Shown: positions 42,735 through 51,510 of the stretch, in pieces
Layout: the number at the start of each line of letters is the position of its first letter
Position numbering within the stretch: the stretch's first letter is position 1
NCBI RefSeq assembly: GCF_003019255.1
Contig: NZ_CP027846.1
Span: 496,001-560,000, forward strand
Reading direction: 5' to 3'
DNA length: 64,000 bases
Origin: Staphylococcus kloosii
GTDB taxonomy: Bacteria; Bacillota; Bacilli; Staphylococcales; Staphylococcaceae
Translations under genes and position numbers: made by a program
Notes under the pieces: model-generated
Database searches by the model: none
The model's input: only the letters and a program-made list of their open reading frames with translations
What the model was told of the DNA's origin: nothing

Positions 42735-43413
42735 AATGTGCTTTATCTGTATTGTCATACACTTCGAATGACCAATTTTTCTCTTTCAACACTTCACGGT
42801 AAAATGGATCGCTACCAATAACTTTAATATTGTCAGCTAGAGCTTCCACTTCATCTAAATGATGGGTCGTTAAAATAATAAGACGTTGTGATTTCATATC
42901 ATTAAGTAAACGGTGAATATCATAACGTGATTTCAAATCAATTCCTACAGTAGGTTCGTCTAAAATAAGCACTTTTGGATTGCTCAATAAACCAATTAGA
43001 ACATTTACTTTACGTTTAGTGCCACCTGATAAGTTGGCGACTTTGGTGTCTCTTGCAGTTAAATTAAGTTGTTGTGCATAAGTATCAATGGCTTGGTCAG
43101 ATATTGGGTTTTTGGATAATGCTTTAAAACAGTTAATGTTTTCGTTCACAGTCATATGTTCGAACAAAGCAATATCTTGTGGAATATAACCGATTAAATC
43201 ACGTACACCTTGTTTATTTAAACGTTCACCAAAGTATTGAATCGTGCCACTGTTGGGTTTTTCTAACGTGGCGATAAGTTGGAGTAATGTTGATTTACCT
43301 GCACCATTTTCACCGAGTAATACTGTTAATTGTTTATCATTAAAAGTCATATTCAGATTGTCGAAAATATGCAAATTGCGAAAACTTTTATTAATATTTG
43401 TAAGTTCAATCAT
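42733..43413 (-). CDS. ABC exporter ATPase
   Basis: 226 residues. Walker A is GENGAGKST, the signature is NLSGGTKRK, Walker B is VLILDEPT and the switch His is in TTHHLDE. This pattern is typical of ATPases serving ABC-2 permeases. It is the last gene of a four-gene operon, ten bases after the second permease. GGAGTGA precedes the ATG at 43413; a longer frame to 43455 overlaps the permease and has no ribosome site. Confidence 0.88.
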   Translation of the reverse strand: MIELTNINKSFRNLHIFDNLNMTFNDKQLTVLLGENGAGKSTLLQLIATLEKPNSGTIQYFGERLNKQGVRDLIGYIPQDIALFEHMTVNENINCFKALSKNPISDQAIDTYAQQLNLTARDTKVANLSGGTKRKVNVLIGLLSNPKVLILDEPTVGIDLKSRYDIHRLLNDMKSQRLIILTTHHLDEVEALADNIKVIGSDPFYREVLKEKNWSFEVYDNTDKAH

Positions 43414-43423
43414 AGCGTCACTC

Positions 43424-44347
43424 CTAAAATTGTAAAAAGATATAGATAATAGCAATCATCACGCCGTATATGAGTGCCATAAATAGGCGATGACTTAACG
43501 TATTAACTTTGAATAGTAACCAAGCGATACCGCATTCGAAAATAATAATAATTAGCAATGAACGTAAATAAAATATCAAGCTGAGTTGTTGCTGCACAAT
43601 TAAAGCGATGATACCTAAAGTGCACAATAATATCAATGTATGCGTGACAATGTATGTTAAATATAATTTAGACTTTCCGTAACGAAAGAGCGCCAATCGA
43701 TTTAATGCCGCATTTTGTTTTAATCGTTGATGTAGAATGATTTGGATCGTGCTCACACAAAGTAATAAAGCAAAAATAACACTTACCGAAATTGAGTGAT
43801 TAGAAGTATGTTTTAACGCTTGATAATCTATTTTAGACGAAGGCGTCTTTTCAGTTACACGTTGTTTGATGGTCGTCATGGTGTAAGATTTATGTGCTAA
43901 TTTCGTATGTGTTTTAACGATATTCGGAATTTGTTGTTCATAAATCGATTTGCTAATTATTTCCAGGGCAATACTGCCAATAAAATCATCGCGGGCATAT
44001 AAGTTAATGGCATGCTGTAAATGATTATGATTAAGTTTTGTCGCATAATCCTTTGGTATTGTCATACTGACGACGGCTTCTTTTTTGGATACACGTTCGT
44101 CAATATAACCATCGTCTGGCGATATTTTTTCAAGCTGAATAATATCATGATGGCGTAATTTATGAATGAGTTCTGCTGATTGCTGACTATTGCTCATATC
44201 TTGTACTGCGACGGGTATGCGTAAAGTTTTATTTAAGTTTTGTTGAATGCCCCAAATAATAATTGATACACACAGCAAGGTACCGATTAATGCTAAATAG
44301 TGTTTCCATTGTTTTATAATTACGAGATATACATAGGATTTCATCAT
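43424..44347 (-). CDS. ABC-2-type permease subunit
   Basis: About 308 residues: one N-terminal membrane segment, an external domain of roughly 140 residues, then about five membrane segments. This is the layout of ABC-2 half-permeases. GGAGG precedes the ATG pair at 44347/44344, which overlaps the stop of the upstream permease. It probably forms a heterodimer with the product of 44344-45510. Confidence 0.8.
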   Translation of the reverse strand: MMKSYVYLVIIKQWKHYLALIGTLLCVSIIIWGIQQNLNKTLRIPVAVQDMSNSQQSAELIHKLRHHDIIQLEKISPDDGYIDERVSKKEAVVSMTIPKDYATKLNHNHLQHAINLYARDDFIGSIALEIISKSIYEQQIPNIVKTHTKLAHKSYTMTTIKQRVTEKTPSSKIDYQALKHTSNHSISVSVIFALLLCVSTIQIILHQRLKQNAALNRLALFRYGKSKLYLTYIVTHTLILLCTLGIIALIVQQQLSLIFYLRSLLIIIIFECGIAWLLFKVNTLSHRLFMALIYGVMIAIIYIFLQF

Positions 44348-45510
44348 CGACGATACCTCCAAACAAGAGTTATAGCTAATAAAATGAGAGAAATAATTAA
44401 GCTACTATAAAATATAGGTGAAGTATCTAAAATAAAGTTATTTAACGTAATTTCTAACATTTGATTCGTCACTAAACTAAACGGCTGAGCAATAAATAGA
44501 CCGCCCAATAAATGTTTGAAATATATCGTAGGAACAATCATTCCTGAACATAAGACGATAAATAGCGTTAATATCAATTTGAAAAGGTAATTTAGCCAAC
44601 TGGAGCTTATTAATTCGATAATTGTGATCCATAATGTAATCATGATGACGTAATAAGTTAAATGAATGACCACCGTCGGCCAGTTATAACTTTCAAAAGT
44701 ATTTGGTAAACTGTGCAAAATCCACATATAACCCATTACAGTCCATAGTGCCGTATAACAAAGACTAAATAAGCTACGAATTAAAGTTAATTTTTCAAAT
44801 GAAAAGTGAAACATGCTTAGTCTACTTTTGAGTGCCGTTTCTTGGTTCATTTTTAAAATAGAAAATAGTGATAAAAATACGATGAATATTGAAATTAAAT
44901 AACCTGTAATAACGTAATAACTACCAGTATCATAAAGCTTTAACGGATGATAATCGAAAGGACCTGTACGATTTAAGCCTGTAAATAATAAATCTGTTAG
45001 TAAGATGAAAGTTTGGTGATTAGTCGCATGCGGTGTAAGGCTAGTATAAGCGAGACCGCCTCCCATTGCTTCCATTAATCTACTATAGACAGAGTCTGTT
45101 AATTGATGCATCGCAATGCTTTTTGTAGATTGCGTATCGTATGTATACACGGTAATTGGTAGCTTACCACTATGGTAAAAAGCTTTTGTCATACCGTGCT
45201 CGAAGACATAATAGCCTTCAATTTTTTGCTGTTGTAATAGTTGATGCGCTCTGTGTTTGTTATATTGCTTTAACCGAATATCTTTACTTAAGTTTTTCCC
45301 GTTTCCCATAGAGTTCAATATCAGTTTTGTTTCTTTGGAATGATCTTCATCAACAATACCGATATTAAATTTGGCATCTTGTTGCTTAACGTGTTGAATA
45401 ATAAGTAATGTCGATAATAGGGCGATAATAACGGCTGCAATATAGAGTAATAAATACCATTTTTTTAATAAAAAGGAGTGATAAATACGAAACAATTGTA
45501 ATGTTTTCAT
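44344..45510 (-). CDS. ABC-2-type permease subunit
   Basis: 388 residues with the same layout: an N-terminal membrane segment (LLLYIAAVIIALLSTLLII), a long external domain starting NIGIVDEDHSKETK, then about six membrane segments in the C-terminal half. The external VDEDHS motif is common in ABC-2 exporters of the YhgE/CcmB-like sort. It overlaps the next permease gene by four bases. Confidence 0.8.
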   Translation of the reverse strand: MKTLQLFRIYHSFLLKKWYLLLYIAAVIIALLSTLLIIQHVKQQDAKFNIGIVDEDHSKETKLILNSMGNGKNLSKDIRLKQYNKHRAHQLLQQQKIEGYYVFEHGMTKAFYHSGKLPITVYTYDTQSTKSIAMHQLTDSVYSRLMEAMGGGLAYTSLTPHATNHQTFILLTDLLFTGLNRTGPFDYHPLKLYDTGSYYVITGYLISIFIVFLSLFSILKMNQETALKSRLSMFHFSFEKLTLIRSLFSLCYTALWTVMGYMWILHSLPNTFESYNWPTVVIHLTYYVIMITLWITIIELISSSWLNYLFKLILTLFIVLCSGMIVPTIYFKHLLGGLFIAQPFSLVTNQMLEITLNNFILDTSPIFYSSLIISLILLAITLVWRYRR

Positions 45511-45534
45511 TTAATCACTCCTTTAGTCAGTTAA

Positions 45535-47067
45535 TTATTTTTTAACGTCTTTTTGTAATTTTTTTAGTAAGTCGCCAGTATTTTTAGAAATTGCTTTTTG
45601 TGCTTTTTTGTAATCAGAATCAGACATAGTGTTTAAGTCTTTAGCTTCTGAAGTACTGAATTTAATTGGTTTTTTCAGTTTAACATTACCATCTAATGTA
45701 AATGTAACTGGTTCGTCTTCGACATCAGTAGTAATATCAAGTTTTTGTTTTTGTGTATTATTTTTTGGATCACTGTTTAATACGTTATTGTATTTTACTG
45801 AAGCAGTATCATATTTTGATTTTTTCTTAATGCTACCTTTGTCAGTACGGTTGTCACCATTATGTTTTTCTTTATTAGAAATAACGATGCCATCCGATTT
45901 GTAACTATTTTTTGAACCTAATGTATATTTATCTGTGTAGTTATCGCCATGTTTCTTAGAGCTACCTTTAATGCTAAATGTATCTTGGCGTTGTTTTAAT
46001 TTGTAGTCTACAAATAGTTTTTTGTCGCTAATACGGCTTGTACCTGTAATTTTAACATCTGAACCATATTGTCCCTTAAGTAATAAGTTACGTTTTAAAA
46101 TTTGATTATCTTTTTCCCAAATTGTAGATGTAATTTTTGGATATTCGTCTGAGTCGGCTTTTTTAGCATCTTTTAATGCTTTGTTAATAGATTTCTTATA
46201 TGACTTGTTGTTGAATTTATCTTTAGCAATTTTCTTAATGTCGCTATCTTTTTTCGCTTCTTTCAAGACAGCTACAGTTAATTTTTTCGTTTCGCCACGG
46301 CTCAATTTCATTGTAACTTTCTTAACATCTTCTTTTTTACCGTCTACAGTTACTTTGGCGTTATCTTTTTTGAAATTGTCTTTATCTAACTTATCAACGA
46401 TAAATTTACTGTAATGATCCCCAATATCTTTCAAATCATCATTAGAAATTTGAGCACTAGACAGTATCGTATTTAAATTTAAGCTGTCATTTGTGACGTT
46501 GTTTTGACTACTTGAAGTGCTTGAATATTTTGATGAACTTGAATAACTTGATGATGATGCTGAATTACCAGTGATTTTTTTATACACATCAACAAGTTCA
46601 CTATTTTTTGCTTTATAACTATCATCAAAAATAGGTGCTTCATAATATTGGTTTTTACTATTTGCTGCCCATTGGAATTTTCCAATTTCGTTATCAGCAA
46701 TTGTTGGATTTAAAGCTAACACTGATTTATTTTTATCAGGGTCATGTCCGACTTTTAAATTGATTTTTGATGAATCGACAGTTGATTTCGGAATGTCAGA
46801 AGATTTCAATAACTTTTCTGGTACATTGGCACTGAAATTCATATTTAATAAATAAGAACTATCTTTCAACTTATCTTGAAATTCAAATTCATTCTTAAAA
46901 CGATCTTTACCGTAATCTTGAAGCTGCTTAGCTGTTTCTTGTTCACTCATTAAGTAAGTATTCTTAGGTGTATTCTTCACTAAATAGTATGTTATTGCGC
47001 CCCCAATCCCTACAATAAGTAGCAATGCAATAACTGCGGCAATAATGATTTTCACTAATTTAGACAT
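45535..47067 (-). CDS. Membrane-anchored extracellular protein of the ABC-2 operon
   Basis: 510 residues: an uncleaved-looking N-terminal membrane segment (about 5-30) followed by a large lysine- and serine-rich outer domain. A Ser/Tyr run (SASSSSYSSSSKYSSTSSS, about 170-190) separates two halves. No catalytic motif recognised; DUF6583-like is a guess. It is first in the operon, 24 bases before the permeases. It may be a substrate-binding or wall-spanning partner, or the cargo-presenting subunit. It is very hydrophilic and has no cysteine. Confidence 0.72.
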   Translation of the reverse strand: MSKLVKIIIAAVIALLLIVGIGGAITYYLVKNTPKNTYLMSEQETAKQLQDYGKDRFKNEFEFQDKLKDSSYLLNMNFSANVPEKLLKSSDIPKSTVDSSKINLKVGHDPDKNKSVLALNPTIADNEIGKFQWAANSKNQYYEAPIFDDSYKAKNSELVDVYKKITGNSASSSSYSSSSKYSSTSSSQNNVTNDSLNLNTILSSAQISNDDLKDIGDHYSKFIVDKLDKDNFKKDNAKVTVDGKKEDVKKVTMKLSRGETKKLTVAVLKEAKKDSDIKKIAKDKFNNKSYKKSINKALKDAKKADSDEYPKITSTIWEKDNQILKRNLLLKGQYGSDVKITGTSRISDKKLFVDYKLKQRQDTFSIKGSSKKHGDNYTDKYTLGSKNSYKSDGIVISNKEKHNGDNRTDKGSIKKKSKYDTASVKYNNVLNSDPKNNTQKQKLDITTDVEDEPVTFTLDGNVKLKKPIKFSTSEAKDLNTMSDSDYKKAQKAISKNTGDLLKKLQKDVKK

Positions 47068-47402
47068 TGTCGTCTACCTCCCCGTTTAGTTGTTTGTAAA
47101 CATAATAGCACAATTAATATAAAATGTAATAGAAAATTTTGTTTTTTAATTAATTTTTGAAAATAAAAACACAGGCATAATTATAAAAATATATTTTTTG
47201 TATTAAATCAATATTCATTGAAAGTTTAAAAAACTTTAAAATTATGAAAAAATTGATTGTGATATACTTTGTTATTTATAGTGTAATTTTTTAAAATTAT
47301 GTAATGGCTATTTTTATACGAGAAAAGGGACACTGATGCATGACGGTCATGAATATGTTTTGGAGGACCTAATAACACTTTTTTATTAATTTATTGTTTT
47401 TT

Positions 47403-47516
47403 GTGACTTTTGAATTTTTACTACTATTAGTTGTATCAATTCTTATAATTTATAATTTGGAGGGGAAATATATCGAAGATTTTAAATTGGTAATATTACT
47501 TGTTGCTTTTGTTTAA
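47403..47516 (+). CDS. Possible hydrophobic small protein, start uncertain
   Basis: From the GTG at 47403 the frame encodes 37 residues: a hydrophobic helix (FEFLLLLVVSILIIYN), a polar turn (LEGKYIEDFK) and a second hydrophobic stretch (LVILLVAFV). A TTG at 47394 is an alternative start. The GGAGG at 47362 is too distant for normal initiation, so either the start is unusual or this is a decayed gene. It resembles holin-like or type I toxin peptides only in general character. Confidence 0.28.
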   Translation: MTFEFLLLLVVSILIIYNLEGKYIEDFKLVILLVAFV

Positions 47517-47593
47517 GCCAGTGTAATAACTGATTTAAATTTTATAATTATATTCCACAACATAATCTTAATGTAAGAAATTCAATATAAATT

Positions 47594-47636
47594 TAAAGGC
47601 TTATTTCTTAGGATTTCCAAGAAATAAGCCTTTAAA
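47594..47636. terminator. Strong hairpin, terminator-like
   Basis: AAAGGCTTATTTCTT and AAGAAATAAGCCTTT form a perfect 15-bp stem with a 9-base loop. It may end transcription from the 5'-nucleotidase gene (minus strand) or a plus-strand small transcript. Confidence 0.75.
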
Positions 47637-47718
47637 ATATTATGCTCAACAAAAGTACATCTATTGGTAGTTCAGCACAGCATAAGAAAACAATAGGGTT
47701 GTCGTGAGATGAATTGTA

Positions 47719-49374
47719 TTATGCTGCTTTATCTTTATGGTGCGATTTTTTCTTGTCTGCTTGCTGTTCTTTAATGCGTTGTGACTGACTTGTGTCATAT
47801 TGTTTCAAGTCTGCTTTTTTGAAGTATTTTGCTACAACTTCGTCTAAAGAAATACCTTCTTCTTTTTTACCACCGAACATTGTATAACCATCGCCTTTAT
47901 TTGCCGTAAAATCATTCGTTGCGACGTGATACTTTTTATCTGGGTCTAGTTGTTTGAAGTTTCCAGTTTTCTTATCTAATACTTTAATTGATGTGACGCG
48001 ATGTTGCTTGGCTTTATTTAAATTATAAGTAACACGTATAGATTTTGAAGCTTGTAAGAAACCGCCATTCGGTGTTAATACTTTTTTATGATTTTCTGTT
48101 TTAGTAGGGGAACTTAAACTGTGTTCAAATGCTTTTTTAACGTCGCTACCTTTAACGCTTATTTGAGTAATGGTATTACCAAAAGGTAAGACAGTGATGA
48201 TGTTATTTTGTGTTACTTTACCTTTATCAATCGATGCTCTAATGCCGCCACCGTTTGTTACGGCAAAGTCTGGTTTATGTTTGAATTCTTTATTACCATA
48301 ACTTTCCATGGCATCTGTAATTAAATTACCTAAATTAGTCTCCTTAGTTCTAGCGATGTTTTTAGCGCCTTCAAATTTAACATTATTGTGTTCGCGAACG
48401 ACTTTTGAAGTTTGTTTTAAGAATTTTTTGTTTGCACTGTTTACTTGATGTGCGATTGTTTTATTACCTTTAAGTTTACTTACGTCTTTAACGTTAATTA
48501 TTTTTGCTGCTAAATGACTAACTTTATTATCGGAATAATTAAATGTGATATCGCCTACGTTTTCTAATGCGGTACCTGTTTGTGCTACGATACCTTTGCC
48601 GAATTTTTCACCTTTGTCTAAAACTGTGTGAGAATGTCCGTCTACGACAATAACAGGTTGTTTAATTGATTTTTTAGCATTCAATTCTTGTGCTAAATTG
48701 TCACCGCGCCATGATTTTTTAGTCACTGGATCTACACCTAAATGGGAGAGTACGACAATGACATCTGCTTTATTATGTAGCTTTTTCGCTTCTTTTTCAG
48801 CACTACTTACTGGATCAGCAAATTTAACACCTTTAATACTGTCAGGTCTTGTTTTAACTTTGGTTTCAGGCGTAGTAACCGCTACGATACCATAACGGAC
48901 ACCATTTCTTTTAATAACCGTAGAAGGTTTAAAAGGGCGTTTACCATTTTTGTAAACATTTGATGAAATAATAGGGAAATTTAACTGTTTCTTCAAATGT
49001 AATAATTGTTGGTAACCAAAATCAAATTCATGATTACCTAAAGTCATCGCATCGTAACCGACGCTATTCATAGCTTTTGCCATTTCTTCGCCTTTAGAAT
49101 TATTAGAAACAGGTAACCCTTGGAAAGCGTCGCCAGCATCTAACATTAAGTCTGGATGTTGTTGGTCTTTAAAAGTTTTCAGTTTCGCCATGCCAATGAC
49201 GGAACCTTTTTCTTCAACCATTCTGCCGTGAATATCGTTAGTATGTAAGATAGTGTGTTTTGTAGTGGTCTTTTTATGATGATTTGATTGTTTCTTTTCA
49301 GATGCAAATGCGCCTGCCGAAATAATTGTGTAACAAAGTAATAAGCCAAGAATGACCCCGATTATTTTCTGCAT
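47719..49374 (-). CDS. Secreted 5'-nucleotidase/metallophosphoesterase (UshA-like)
   Basis: 551 residues. A signal peptide (about 1-25) is followed by a calcineurin-like phosphoesterase domain with HTNDIHGRM, DAGDAFQG, GNHEFDFG, LSHLGVD and VDGHSHT. A C-terminal 5'-nucleotidase domain has NGGGIRASI and NKGDGYTMFGG. It ends in a charged KKKSHHKDKAA tail with no LPXTG, unlike AdsA/SasH. It probably releases phosphate and nucleosides outside the cell. The start at 49374 follows GGAGG; the frame to 49389 would cover that site. Confidence 0.9.
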   Translation of the reverse strand: MQKIIGVILGLLLCYTIISAGAFASEKKQSNHHKKTTTKHTILHTNDIHGRMVEEKGSVIGMAKLKTFKDQQHPDLMLDAGDAFQGLPVSNNSKGEEMAKAMNSVGYDAMTLGNHEFDFGYQQLLHLKKQLNFPIISSNVYKNGKRPFKPSTVIKRNGVRYGIVAVTTPETKVKTRPDSIKGVKFADPVSSAEKEAKKLHNKADVIVVLSHLGVDPVTKKSWRGDNLAQELNAKKSIKQPVIVVDGHSHTVLDKGEKFGKGIVAQTGTALENVGDITFNYSDNKVSHLAAKIINVKDVSKLKGNKTIAHQVNSANKKFLKQTSKVVREHNNVKFEGAKNIARTKETNLGNLITDAMESYGNKEFKHKPDFAVTNGGGIRASIDKGKVTQNNIITVLPFGNTITQISVKGSDVKKAFEHSLSSPTKTENHKKVLTPNGGFLQASKSIRVTYNLNKAKQHRVTSIKVLDKKTGNFKQLDPDKKYHVATNDFTANKGDGYTMFGGKKEEGISLDEVVAKYFKKADLKQYDTSQSQRIKEQQADKKKSHHKDKAA

Positions 49375-49489
49375 AACTAAAACCTCCAATACAAAATTTA
49401 AATAAAACTGTATAGTTTAATACATATCACTAAATAACGAGTAACTAACATAAACTTGTAAACTTTTTGAGGTAAATTATTTACAAAAA

Positions 49490-49532
49490 AACGTTACTAC
49501 CAAAAGTCATACTTTTGAATAGTAACGTTTGT
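49490..49532 (-). terminator. Terminator of ilvD
   Basis: AACGTTACTA and TAGTAACGTT enclose a nested CAAAAG/CTTTTG pair. On the minus strand the hairpin is followed by TTTTTT. Confidence 0.85.
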
Positions 49533-49558
49533 AACAAGACCACGATGTCTATGCAATA

Positions 49559-51259
49559 TTAATCTGTAATCGCACCTTTTGAGGCTGAAGATACGAGTTT
49601 TGCATATTTGTATAAAGTACCACGTGATACTTTTAGTTCTGGCTGTGTCCAATTCGCTTTACGACGTTCAAGTTCTTCATCTGAAACATCGAATGTGATT
49701 TCACGATTTTCTGCGTCTATCGTGATTGTGTCATTTTCTTCTAATAATGCCATTGGACCACCAACTTGTGCTTCAGGCGCCGCATGACCAATAACTAAGC
49801 CGTGTGAACCGCCAGAGAAACGACCATCAGTTAATAAGCCTACAGATTCGCCTAAACCTTTACCGACTAAGATTGAAGAGGCGGATAACATTTCAGGCAT
49901 ACCAGGTCCGCCTTTAGGCCCGGCGTATCTAATAACGACAATATCACCAGGTTTGATTTTGTTATTTAAGATAGCCTTAGTGGCAGCATCTTCAGTATCG
50001 AATACTTTGGCTGGCCCTTTAATATATGTTTCGCTAAGACCTGAAATTTTGGCAACGGCACCTTCTGGCGCTAAATTACCTTTTAAAATAACAAGTGGGC
50101 CAGTAGGGTGTTTAGGTTCGTCAAAGTTTATTATTTCTTTATTGTCTGTAAGCTCTTCTTCTTCGGCTAAGTTCTCAGCAACCGTTTTGCCAGTGACTGT
50201 TAAGCAATCTCCATGAATTAATCCTTTATCAAGTAATAATTTCATTACGCCAGGTACGCCACCAACATCATTTAGATGTGACATGACATACTTACCGCTT
50301 GGACGTAAATCGGCGATATGCGGTACGCGTTGACGAATTTTTTCGAAATCATCTAAGTCTAAGTCAACCTCGATCGTATGCGCAATAGCTAATAAATGTA
50401 AAATAGCGTTAGTTGAACCACCGAGTGCCATCGCAACAGTTATAGCATTTTCAAATGCTTCTTTTGTCATAATATCTTTTGGATAAATACCTTTTTCAAG
50501 TAAGTTATACACAGCTTTGCCGGCAGCACGACTATCTTTTGCTTTATCTGCCGATACGGCAGGGTGAGAAGCACTTCCAGGTAAACTCATACCCATCGCT
50601 TCAATAGCAGAGGACATTGTATTAGCTGTGAACATACCACCACAAGAGCCAGCTCCAGGACACGCGTTACATTCTACTTTATGCAATTGTTTGTCATCGA
50701 TTTCACCATTGTTATATTGACCAACGCCTTCGAATGCAGATACTGCGTCTAAATCTTTGCCGTCTAATTTCCCAGGTAATACTGTACCACCATAAACGAA
50801 AACGGCAGGTAAGTTGAGACGTGCTATACCAATCATGCAACCAGGCATATTTTTATCACAGCCACCAATTGCTACAACACCATCTAAATTTTCGGCACTT
50901 ACAACTGATTCGATAGAGTCTGCGATTAATTCTCGGCTTGGTAATGAAAAACGCATGCCATCCGTACCCATTGAAATACCGTCAGAAACAGTAATGGTAT
51001 TAAAGATTAATGGATTGGCGCCTGTTTCACTAATACCTCTTTTTGTAGCGCGAGCCAGCCCATCGATATGTACATTACAAGGCGTTACTTCACTCCAAGT
51101 ACTTGCAACACCAATCATCGGTTTTTGAAAATCTTCGTCTTCAAAACCTAGTGAACGTAAGTAAGATCGGTTTGGTGTACGATTAACGCCTTCGCTAATC
51201 ACCTTACTCTTAATACGTAAATCTTGCCCCTCGTTAGTGTCTTTATTCTCCCAACTCAT
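49559..51259 (-). CDS. ilvD: Dihydroxy-acid dehydratase IlvD
   Basis: 566 residues, normal length. Fe-S cluster cysteines are visible in GGCDKNMPGC and NACPGAGSCGGMFTANTM. Other landmarks are SDGISMGTDGMRFSLPSREL (start region) and GRFSGGSHGLVIGH. It converts dihydroxyisovalerate and its homologue to the keto acids for valine and isoleucine. GGAGG precedes the ATG. In staphylococci ilvD usually heads the ilv-leu operon; here neither neighbour is a branched-chain synthesis gene and no T-box is seen. Confidence 0.95.
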   Translation of the reverse strand: MSWENKDTNEGQDLRIKSKVISEGVNRTPNRSYLRSLGFEDEDFQKPMIGVASTWSEVTPCNVHIDGLARATKRGISETGANPLIFNTITVSDGISMGTDGMRFSLPSRELIADSIESVVSAENLDGVVAIGGCDKNMPGCMIGIARLNLPAVFVYGGTVLPGKLDGKDLDAVSAFEGVGQYNNGEIDDKQLHKVECNACPGAGSCGGMFTANTMSSAIEAMGMSLPGSASHPAVSADKAKDSRAAGKAVYNLLEKGIYPKDIMTKEAFENAITVAMALGGSTNAILHLLAIAHTIEVDLDLDDFEKIRQRVPHIADLRPSGKYVMSHLNDVGGVPGVMKLLLDKGLIHGDCLTVTGKTVAENLAEEEELTDNKEIINFDEPKHPTGPLVILKGNLAPEGAVAKISGLSETYIKGPAKVFDTEDAATKAILNNKIKPGDIVVIRYAGPKGGPGMPEMLSASSILVGKGLGESVGLLTDGRFSGGSHGLVIGHAAPEAQVGGPMALLEENDTITIDAENREITFDVSDEELERRKANWTQPELKVSRGTLYKYAKLVSSASKGAITD

Positions 51260-51471
51260 AATAATACCTCCTAGTAAAATAAACTACTTTTGCCTATCTG
51301 AGGTGATCAAATTTTATATATAATATTGAGCCATGATAACATACATAAGTTTGTTAATGTAACAGGCAATTTATATATATAAAGCTAAAAAGTTATTTGT
51401 ACTATATAGCCTTTCTTGAAAGTTATAAACTTTTTAATGAGTATAGTTTTTAAAATGACGATTACAAATAA

Positions 51472-51502
51472 ATGACCACACATTTAAATCATGTGTGGTC
51501 GC
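51472..51502. terminator. Terminator after the amino-acid permease gene
   Basis: GACCACACAT and ATGTGTGGTC form a 10-bp stem around TTAAATC. Confidence 0.85.
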
Positions 51503-51510
51503 AAAGTTAA

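Larger units (their letters stand above)
47068..47718. other. 650-base gap with a possible small transcript
   Basis: On the plus strand an extended -10 (TGATATACT, about 47261-47269) starts a stretch that ends in a 15-bp hairpin at 47594-47636. Between them are two GGAGG-type sites (47362, 47459), a 17-residue frame (47336-47389) and a hydrophobic frame (47403-47516). No known RNA was recognised. Confidence 0.4.

Noticed and set aside
47641..47706. 21-residue frame after the hairpin at 47594
   Set aside because: No ribosome site, and it lies downstream of a terminator.
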